From the NCBI GenBank assembly GCA_035560235.1, contig DATMAG010000113.1, positions 1 through 64,000 on the forward strand: 64,000 nucleotides of DNA, in the 5' to 3' direction. The translations under genes were made by a program, and so were the position numbers. Below, piece after piece: positions 1 through 8,100 of the stretch. Below the pieces are notes generated by a model. The model was not told the origin of the DNA and searched no databases. It saw nothing but the letters and a program-made list of their open reading frames with translations. Each line of letters begins with the position of its first letter. Within the stretch, counting starts at the first letter, position 1. This DNA comes from DASRDU01 sp035560235 (GTDB taxonomy: Bacteria > Acidobacteriota > Blastocatellia > RBC074).

Positions 1-664
1 TTGAAATGGCATAGGCATAAATCAGCGTGCCCGTGACGATGAAGACTGAACCGTAAGGCATCAGCTCATAAATGCCCGCGAGCGGCAGAATGATGTAGGC
101 AATCGTCACCAGCACGCCCGTCACCGCCACGCCGAGCAGCACCGCGCCGACCTGCTGCCCGCGCAGCGTGCCGCGAGACTGACGATACTTGCCCGCCAGC
201 CGTGCCACGCCCAGGCCAAGAATCGTGTAATTGTAAGCGCCGAAAACAAAGGCTGCGGGTCTGAGGCGAACTTCAAACTGCTCGCCGCCCGCAGCTTTGT
301 GAAAGCCGATGTATTCCCAGAACATTCCGCGAAAGAGCAGCGGCAGCAGCGCGACGAGCGGCAGCGTATACAGGCCGATGCGTCGCCAGTCCGGCGGATT
401 GTTTTCAGGAAAGACCTGTGAAAAGAGCAGCAGCGAAAACTGCACGCCAATCCCGATCAGAAAACTCGCCGTCGCCCACCAGTCGGCCTCTGCGCCCGCA
501 TCGTGAAAACCCCAGAAGGCGAGATCCTTCGCAATCCACAGAATCATCAGCCCGACAAAGGCCGCAAAGGCGCGATTGATGGCCTGATGCGGCGCTCCCA
601 CCAGGACATAAAAGCCCAGCGCCAGCGTCACAAACAATGAAGCCACCAGGGTCAGAATCAGCAT
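1..664 (-). CDS. 7TM sensor region, probably of a histidine kinase (partial, C-terminus outside window)
   Basis: An open minus-strand frame starts at the ATG at 664-662 and runs off the left edge without a stop. The 221 visible residues are almost entirely hydrophobic helices: an N-terminal segment (MLILTLVASLFVTLALGFYV), then helices separated by short charged loops, with a PYGSVFIVTG stretch near the edge. The arrangement resembles the 7TM N-terminal module of membrane histidine kinases and diguanylate cyclases (HisKA_7TM type), where a kinase or PAS domain follows. That output domain is not in the window, so the kinase role is inference. No clear SD precedes the ATG. The gene is the last of a minus-strand run after the DUF2071 gene. 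Shorter ORFs here in other frames are shadows. Confidence 0.6.
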   Translation of the reverse strand, partial: MLILTLVASLFVTLALGFYVLVGAPHQAINRAFAAFVGLMILWIAKDLAFWGFHDAGAEADWWATASFLIGIGVQFSLLLFSQVFPENNPPDWRRIGLYTLPLVALLPLLFRGMFWEYIGFHKAAGGEQFEVRLRPAAFVFGAYNYTILGLGVARLAGKYRQSRGTLRGQQVGAVLLGVAVTGVLVTIAYIILPLAGIYELMPYGSVFIVTGTLIYAYAIS

Positions 665-744
665 AAATGGAGCAGGGAGAAAGCAGGTCACTTTTCACCA
701 GACACCTGAAACGGCGGCAAAGGTATTGAATCGCCGCGGCAGAT

Positions 745-1578
745 TCAAGCGGCAGCGGCGAAACTGCCCGGCGCGGGCATCGTGCGGCTGAGGTAAGGTG
801 CTGCTGATTTCTCAGCTGCCGGCGCGTGAATCTGTGCGGTCAGACGGCGCTGAAGCGCGACGAGGTGCGGCCTCATCAGTTCTTCACTGGTGACGAGGCC
901 GGTGCGTTCGAGCAGTTCACAGCGGCTGTGTTTCAGGTGCGCGCGCGTCAGATGCAGGTCCGAACGGGTAATGCGATATTCACCGCACGCGCCGTCAGCG
1001 CGCCTGAACCAGTCGGTAGTGGCGCGAAACGGCAGAGCCGGTAAGACTGCTGCGGGATCGAAGGCGAGCGATTGTCCGGTATCCTGAATACTCCAGAACG
1101 CATTGGCCTGCTGGCTTGAAGTCTGCAAACGGTATTCGTGATAACAGCCCGCGAACTGATCCCACGTGACCTGAAACTCCATGGCCGAAAGATGCCAGGG
1201 CAGCGGCCACAGATGGCGCGGCGCAACAGCCGTCAGCGAGCCGACCGCAGTGCTGAGCAGCCACGTTCCCGCGAGGCCGCGACGGCGCACGTGCAGCCGG
1301 TAACTGGTCTGCTCGAATGGCGCGCAATGACCGAAGCGATACCCCGAACCGTTGTCGAGAAAGGATTCAACTGAAATGAGCGCGCACGGCTGACCGTTCA
1401 GGCTGAATTCATCAGGCTCAAAACCCGCAGGCAGCAGCGGCCACGCTCGTCGGACCGGCACGGCATAGACGAGCAGCGCGTAATGCTGCCATTCGGCATT
1501 GATGACCGGACTGCCCGGCAGCCGGTCGGGCGTTTGAAGCAGTGATGAAGGTCTGGCAGTGATGGCAGCAAATTCCAT
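745..1578 (-). CDS. DUF2071 (YqjF-like) family protein
   Basis: A 277-residue soluble protein. The start is MEFAAITARPSS at 1578 because AAAGGAG lies 6 nt upstream; a longer open frame to 1800 has no comparable site and an unlikely N-terminus. Recognisable DUF2071 features are the early W-HYALLVYAVP segment, the LLPAGFEPDEF loop, the ISVESFLDNGSG strand and the later RTGLV..EELMRPHLVAL region. This family is widespread in soil bacteria and distantly related in fold to acetoacetate decarboxylase-like proteins, but no reaction is established. No signal peptide is seen. The neighbour downstream is the 7TM sensor gene (80 nt gap); nothing in the context fixes a role. Confidence 0.75.
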   Translation of the reverse strand: MEFAAITARPSSLLQTPDRLPGSPVINAEWQHYALLVYAVPVRRAWPLLPAGFEPDEFSLNGQPCALISVESFLDNGSGYRFGHCAPFEQTSYRLHVRRRGLAGTWLLSTAVGSLTAVAPRHLWPLPWHLSAMEFQVTWDQFAGCYHEYRLQTSSQQANAFWSIQDTGQSLAFDPAAVLPALPFRATTDWFRRADGACGEYRITRSDLHLTRAHLKHSRCELLERTGLVTSEELMRPHLVALQRRLTAQIHAPAAEKSAAPYLSRTMPAPGSFAAAA

Positions 1579-2020
1579 GCGCGGCTCCTTTGCAGAATCC
1601 CGGTTGCGACGAGACTGTGCAGAGCAGATGCCGTGCCACCGCGCGCAAAAAGGGCGAGATCTCACAGTCCCTTCATTCTCAGCGCTCGAAATGATCGCCT
1701 GAAGATCCGGTCGGCATTTCACGTCAGGCAGTTTGCAAAAGGAGGCTGGCGCAAAGCACTGATAAATGCCGCGATGAATGCTGCTGCGGGCCGATAACAA
1801 GGCCTGTCTTGCAGAATGCCAGGAGAAAAGCCGCGCCTGGCAAAATGCAAAAAGAGGCTGAGGAAGAATGGAACGCGGATGAGACGGATCGAGGCGGATG
1901 AAGTCGGATCAGTCTGTGCTGATCTGTCGCATCGGTTTCATCCGTGTTCCGTTCTGAATTTTTGTGATTTTGCGTTTTTTGTGGTTAATTCACTTCTGCT
2001 GAACACTGCACATCCTTCAC
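1579..2020. other. Intergenic region with a palindromic repeat
   Basis: About 440 bases between two minus-strand genes. I see no supportable gene. It holds an imperfect palindromic repeat at 1865-1955 (listed separately), followed on the right by a T/A-rich stretch (around 1960-2000) next to the TonB receptor stop codon. The repeat could terminate transcription from the receptor gene. Confidence 0.5.
1865..1955. repeat. Palindromic intergenic repeat, family A, copy 1
   Basis: Left arm AGAATGGAACGCGGATGA (1865-1882) pairs with right arm TCATCCGTGTTCCGTTCT (1938-1955) with only G:T-type differences. The interior is built from CGGAT/GGATGA-like units (GACGGATC, GGCGGATGAAG, TCGGATCAG). The right arm and the TCGCATC just inside it recur almost identically at 28074-28100, so this is a dispersed family rather than a private terminator. 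Confidence 0.7.
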
Positions 2021-4303
2021 TCACTTCCCGCCCAGGCGGAAAGTCAGCCCGGCAGTCACTGTGCGTGGATAACCCGGGGTGCCGTGGATGCGCGCGATGA
2101 CCGGATCGCCTGGCCTGATCCGCGATTCAAAGTAATTCTGCGTTTCGTAATAACGCTTGTCGGTGAGATTGTCTATGGACAGGTTCAGTTCGATTCGTCG
2201 GCGAAGCTCTTTGCTCAGGCTCAGATCAAGCACGTCAAGACCTGAGGCGCGAATCAGCGCGTCTTCTCCATCCAGCCGGTAACTGCTCGTGTGACGATAA
2301 CGCAGCGAACTGTTCAGGCCTTTCCACGCCGTCAGCGTCAGCGCGGCGTTGCCGGTGACATGCGGCGCGCTGTCAATGTACACACGCGGCGCCGTGCCGC
2401 GATAGAACGCATTCATCACCTTCGTCACGCCGCCGTTGAATGACAGATGACTGCTCAGCTTCACTGCCGCTTTGATTTCAAAACCGTCAGCGCGGCTCGG
2501 CCCGCGAAATTCAAAGCTGCCATCATCCGGGATGTAGACCTGCTCGTTTGAGCGGTCAATCAGAAAGAGGTCGTAACTGAGCGCGAGCCGACCGAGCCGA
2601 TGCGACGCGCCGAGCTGATAAAAATCCGTCGTCGAAACTTTCGGCCCGTCGGGTTGCTGCACGACGCCGCGCGCGTCCTGGCTCGAGATGCCGCGCCCGT
2701 AATTGAAATACAGCGTCATCGGCAAACGATCAGCGGGCGTGAGCGAGAGATTGAATTTCGGCTGAACGCGCGCAGCCGTCTGTGTACCCGAAGCCGCCTG
2801 GCCGGTGCGATCATCAACGCGAAAGCGAAACACGTCGTAACGTAATCCGCCTTCAATCTGCAGATGGCCGTGAAAAAGATCAACGGCCTGCTGCGCGTAA
2901 CCTGAAGCGTTGGTGACGCGGGCCTGCGCTTTTGTGACGATTTCAACCGGCGCGCGACTGAGCGAGCGATTCAGTCCGACATTGATCTGATTGTCATGAA
3001 AGTTTGCGCCCAGAGTCAGCAGCGCGCTCTGACCGAAAAGCTGATATGGCCGCAGGTACTGCGCGTTCGCGCCCTGCTGCAACCGCGAATCGTGCTGCTG
3101 AATTTCATCGCCATTCGTTTCATCATTCAGAAAGAAAGTGAAATTCGAGTACAGATCAAAGAGCGACCGCGCGACAAAGCCATCAAGTTTGAAAACGCCG
3201 CCCGACACGGCATCCTGTTTGAAATAAACGCTCGCCACGCCGCTGCGCACACGCCCGCCGTTGTCAGGATCAAGGAAGCCGAAACGATCCAGCCGACCTG
3301 CCGCGACCTGATCTAGCGGAAGCTGGCCTGATGAAGTGAAATCGTTGCGCCCGAAATTGAATTTGAAACCGAGCCTGCGCGCGTTGCTCAGCCGGTGAAT
3401 GTAATTGCCCGTCAGGTTGTCGCGTTTGTAGTCGAGCGGATTGATGAATGGCCCGTCCGTGCGCGAGCCTTCGTAGGCCACGAGCGCCTCGCCGCGCCGC
3501 AACTGCGGGCTGTAAGCCAGAAACGTGCGGAAGCTGTCGAACGATCCGCCCTGAAAGCGCGCGGTGAACTGATCGGGCAATGATTCCTTCAAACGAATGT
3601 GAACAACGCCGAGGCCTGAAAAATCGCCGTACTCGGCGCGGAACGGGCCGTTGAGAATGTCCACGTCCTGGACGAGTTCCGGCGTCAGCGATTTCAACTG
3701 TCCGAGATAACCCTGGCCGTGTCCCTGCGTACTCTGATTCTGCTGCACATTGTCAACCAGAACTTTCAAGCCGCCGCCGACACCGCCGTGATCGAGGTTG
3801 AAGCCGAAGCGGCGAATCTCGACCGATTTGCCGCCGCCTTCGTGCTGTCCGGCGTTGATGCCCGCGTCGAGCGTCTGAAAGATCTGATCGTCGCGAGAGA
3901 ATAAGGTGTTGCGGTAGATGGTGTCATTGCGCCGGTCAATGGACGGGTCCGGCTGCGAAGCAGAAATCACCAGGCTGTCATGAATCGGCGGAATGAGCCA
4001 GCTGATTTCGAAGCGCAGATTGTCGGTTGCCTGATCGGCGCGCAACGCTCTTTTCTGCGGGGCAATGTTCTTACCGGTTAGTTGAACTGTCAGTGCTCCG
4101 TCGGGCACCTGGAGCGTAAAGCGGCCTGCCGCATCAGTAACGGTCTGCTGTTCATTCAACGCTGAGCGCACGGAGACTGTCACGCCGGGAACTGCTTCAT
4201 TGTCACGAGTGACAATCGTGCCGGAGAGCGTGCGCGGACTCTGAGCGACTGCGCTGAAGCTGACGATCAGCATCAGCAGAGCAAGGCAGAAACGGGTTTT
4301 CAT
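2021..4303 (-). CDS. TonB-dependent outer-membrane receptor with carboxypeptidase-regulatory-like domain
   Basis: A 760-residue outer-membrane transporter. A signal peptide covers residues 1-20 (ending SAVAQ). A CarboxypepD_reg-like beta sandwich follows at about 22-95 (SGTIVTRDNEAVPGVTVSV), then a plug domain at about 115-225 with ILNGPFRAEYGDFSGLGVV, and a beta barrel to the C-terminus, which ends in an aromatic-rich strand (TVTAGLTFRLGGK). The barrel has conventional TonB-receptor phrases such as LDLSLSKEL..RIELNLSIDNLTDKRYYETQNY. GGAGGT lies about 7 nt before the ATG. The substrate is unknown; no riboswitch or adjacent transporter points to siderophore or cobalamin. Because the TonB box is not obvious, energy coupling is assumed from the family. 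Confidence 0.88.
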   Translation of the reverse strand: MKTRFCLALLMLIVSFSAVAQSPRTLSGTIVTRDNEAVPGVTVSVRSALNEQQTVTDAAGRFTLQVPDGALTVQLTGKNIAPQKRALRADQATDNLRFEISWLIPPIHDSLVISASQPDPSIDRRNDTIYRNTLFSRDDQIFQTLDAGINAGQHEGGGKSVEIRRFGFNLDHGGVGGGLKVLVDNVQQNQSTQGHGQGYLGQLKSLTPELVQDVDILNGPFRAEYGDFSGLGVVHIRLKESLPDQFTARFQGGSFDSFRTFLAYSPQLRRGEALVAYEGSRTDGPFINPLDYKRDNLTGNYIHRLSNARRLGFKFNFGRNDFTSSGQLPLDQVAAGRLDRFGFLDPDNGGRVRSGVASVYFKQDAVSGGVFKLDGFVARSLFDLYSNFTFFLNDETNGDEIQQHDSRLQQGANAQYLRPYQLFGQSALLTLGANFHDNQINVGLNRSLSRAPVEIVTKAQARVTNASGYAQQAVDLFHGHLQIEGGLRYDVFRFRVDDRTGQAASGTQTAARVQPKFNLSLTPADRLPMTLYFNYGRGISSQDARGVVQQPDGPKVSTTDFYQLGASHRLGRLALSYDLFLIDRSNEQVYIPDDGSFEFRGPSRADGFEIKAAVKLSSHLSFNGGVTKVMNAFYRGTAPRVYIDSAPHVTGNAALTLTAWKGLNSSLRYRHTSSYRLDGEDALIRASGLDVLDLSLSKELRRRIELNLSIDNLTDKRYYETQNYFESRIRPGDPVIARIHGTPGYPRTVTAGLTFRLGGK

Positions 4304-5154
4304 GAATCTTTACCTCCGGAGGACTGGCCCAATATACGTGCAATCGGCCTGTAATTGCCAGAGCGGAAAACGACTGGCACACAGGCAGGTACGGCTCAGA
4401 TGATGAGAACGGATTGTCGGCGCAGCATTCAGAATGGCAGCAGTCGAGGCTGATGCGCAGGCAGGTGTTTGTCTGCCGATCAGGTGGCCGGCGGTGGTTC
4501 ACCTCGCCAGGCCCGAGTTTCAGCGGCTGATCTCGCCTTTCACCCGAATGCGCCAGACAATGATCAGAAAGGCTCAACAGGCTATCATTCCGGCAATGGT
4601 CATCACGGTGATTCCCTGACTGTTCACAGCGGCGCATCAGGTTCAGCCAGCTGCTGCAGGCCGCAGTCTGAGCGGCTGTTGACGGCTGCGCGGAAGGAAA
4701 CTGAAACTGGCCTGAAGACGAGGCAATGCTGGAAAAAACGGCTGATTTCTCCTGAATTACCAGCAGCGTTATTCAGCCCTGGTGCGGAAAAAGGCCGGAA
4801 AATGAATTCTTGACAATTTTCAGGGGAGTATCGTTCAATGAGCGCGAAGCTGTTGTCCTCTCAACCTCAATTTACAGCTTTTTCGCACTGGGATAACCCG
4901 TCACTGGGACAGATCGAATAACCTCACGTTCAACGGGCGCCGCGCGTCTCGCAAACGTAAAATCCCGGCAGATATGCTCTCTGCTCGTCCTTCTTTCAAC
5001 CCGGAGTCGGCAGGGACTTGTGCCACTTTTGTAACCCGGACTGACAGGTGGCGCCGAGCGGTCAGCGGCAGGCTCATGCAGCCTCCTGCCCGCGTTACAC
5101 TGCCGCTGCCGCTCCCGTCCCGGCTGGTTCTTTGCCTTCAGGAGAAGTAACCTT
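4304..5154. promoter_or_regulatory. Divergent intergenic region between the TonB receptor and the NHL-repeat gene
   Basis: About 850 bases without a convincing gene; several short frames on both strands have no SD and look random. On the minus strand TATATT (4336-4331) is a possible -10 for the receptor gene with only a poor -35. On the plus strand TTGACA (4810-4815) is followed after 18 nt by TTCAAT (4834-4839), a possible promoter for the NHL gene with a leader of about 310 nt. AGGAGAAG precedes the ATG at 5155. I see no recognisable riboswitch. Confidence 0.35.
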
Positions 5155-8100
5155 ATGAGCAACCCTCATCTCAAGTCCTCATCAGGGCGCAGGACTCTGC
5201 CTGGCCTCATCCGGCAGGGATTTTCCGCCAGAGTTCGGTTTGTGATTCTGCTGACGGCAGGTGGTCTGGCCCTGTCAGGCTATCTGGCCTGGAGAGCCGT
5301 CTCAGCGGCAGAAATCCTGAATATCTCAACGGTGGCCGGAAGCAGTTCGAGCAGCGGCCTCGCGGCTGATTTTCAGAGCGCCCGCAGAATCGCCGTCAGC
5401 CCCGATGGAGCGACCGTTTATGTTGCGGACACCGGCAATCACGTTGTGCGAAAGATCAGTCTGTCGGCTTCGACCGTCGAGGTCATCGCCGGAACGCTCG
5501 GGCAGTCGGGCTTTTCGGGTGACGGCGGAGACGGCAAGCAGGCAAATCTCAACAGCCCCTCGGATGTCGCGCTCGATGCAGTCAACGGCAATCTCTACAT
5601 TGCGGACACCGGCAACAATCGCATCAGAAAACTGGTGCTGAGTTCCAATACCATCACGACGCTCTCAGGCACCGGCCTCGCTGGCGGGCAGGATGGAGCC
5701 GTCGCCACTGCGACCTACAATCAGCCTGAAGGAATAGCTGTCGATTCTTCCGGCATCGTTTACGTCGCAGACACCGGCAACAATCGCGTGCGCCGGATTG
5801 CAGGAAACAGTGTCACCACGCTCGCCGGCGATCCGAACAACGAACCGGGTTTCGCCGGTGACGGAACCGCTGCGTCAAATGCGCAGTTCGCGGCTCCGCG
5901 CGACGTGGCGGTTGACAGTCTCAACAGCCGCATCTACATCGCTGATTCGGGCAATAACCGGATTCGCGTCATTCTGGGGCTGACTGCAGGTGACACGATC
6001 AACACCTTTGCCGGTACCGGGTCTTCCAACCCGGGCAACACTGCCGCGAGCGGTGTGGCAGCGACGACGGTTGATCTGAACAATCCTTCGGGGCTGGCGA
6101 TCTTCGAGAGTCCGGGCAACGGGAGCATGGTTTACATCAGCGACACGGGCAATAATCGCGTGCGCAAGGTCAATACGACAAACAGTCAGCTCGACACCAT
6201 CGCAGGCAGCGGGACGCAGGGTTTCGATGGTGACGGGACGGCGAGCGGAGCCGGAGCGCGCTCGCTCAATGTGCCGATCGGCATTGCCGTGCCGCAGAAC
6301 ACCGGCTCACCGATCTTCGTCATGGATTCGGGCAATCGCCGGTTGCGGAAGGTAACCCTCGTGAGCAATCAGCTTGAAACTGTCGTCAGCGACGGTTCGA
6401 GCGGGTTCGCAGGCGATGGCGGCGCAGCCACGAGCGCCAGACTGAGCGGCCCGCGCGGCGTGGCTGTGGACGCGCAGGGCAATTTCTACATTGCTGACAC
6501 TGATAACCACGTCATTCGCAAAGTCAGCAGGAGCGACGGCGTCATTACAACCATTGCCGGACAGGCCGGACAGTCCGGATTCGGTGGTGACGGGTTCCCG
6601 GCGACTCAGGCACTGCTCAGCAATCCCGCCGATGTGGCGGTGGATGCAAGCGACAACATTTACATTTCTGATACCGGCAACAACAAAATCCGCCGGATTG
6701 ATCAGGGCGGCATCATCTCGACCATCGAGCCGGCATTTACCGGCCTCAGCCAGGCCAATCCTGCCGGTGCGAAGTTCCTCAACCCGCAGGGCATCGCAAT
6801 TGATGCGAGCGGCAATATCTACATCGCCAACGCGGGCGTGAACAATATCGTCAGAATGGCGCCCAACGGCAGCGCGATCATCCTGGCGGGATCTGAAAAC
6901 GCCAGTGCCGGATTCACGGGCAATGACGGGCCGGTGGATGCGAAGGCGGCGCTCTTCAGATCGCCTTCAGGGATTGACGTGGATGCTGACGGCAACATTT
7001 ACGTCGCTGATACACTCAATCACAAGGTTCGCAAAATCTTCTTCAGCAACGGCTCATTTCTGATCACCACCATCGTGTCGCGCGGGCTGGTGAAATCGGA
7101 TTTCACCGGCGACGGCTCAGAAGCCCGCTTCGCGAGACTCGATTCGCCGACCGATGTGGCGGTTGATGCGAGCGGCAACTTTTACATCGCTGATCGCGGC
7201 AACAACCGCATTCGCAAGGTGACAATTGACACGAAGGGAACGCCGGATCCGGCTGATGATACGACCACGATTGACACGGTCATCAATGTGCCCGGAACCA
7301 TCGGCTTCAGCGGCGACGGCGGCCTGGGCACAAATGCCGCGCTCGGCCTGCCGTATCGTCTCGTCTACAGCCCCGATGGTATTTTCATCGCCGACACCGG
7401 CAATAACCGCATTCGCCGGGCGACCGCGCCGCCCAACAGCGCTCCGGCGCTGACAGTCACCTGCAGCAACTCGGCCTGTCCGAATCCGGTGACGGTGGCC
7501 GAAGGGCAGACGGTGACGATCAGCCTGCAGGGGACCGACCCCGACGCCGGGCAGACGCTGACTTATTCATTCAGCGAAACCAGCAATCAGGCGCTGACCG
7601 GAGCCGCCGTTAATCCGGTCACCGGGGCCGCTTCGACCTTCACCTGGACGCCCGGATTCAATGTCGCTCCGAATCAGTCAGGCGGCGAAAAGACGCTCAA
7701 CGTCAGGTTCAAAGTCACTGACAACGGCAGCCCGGCGAAGTTTGCCGAGGTCACGGTGGCCATCAAAGTCACGAACGTGAATCAGGCTCCGACCGCGAGT
7801 ATCACGACTCCGGCCACCTCTCCGACTGATGTCGAAGCGACCGGGCCTGGCGGCGTCAACCTGCCGCTTGTCGGCACGGCCACTGATGCTGACGGCGACA
7901 CGCTGACGATTCAGTGGAACGACAACGGAAATCCGATCGCAGGCGCGACGACGCTGACGCCGACCGTCGGCCTGGGGCTGGGGCAGCATTCGCTGACGCT
8001 GACGGTGAGCGACGGCAAGGGCGGAACCTTCACAACCTCTCCGGCGAAGGTCGTCAATGTCACTGACAGGACGCCGCCTCAGTTCACGAGCATCCCGGCA

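Noticed and set aside
4203..5162. Several open frames in both directions in the long intergenic region
   Set aside because: No SD, biased composition and no family-like sequence; they shadow the receptor start or are random.
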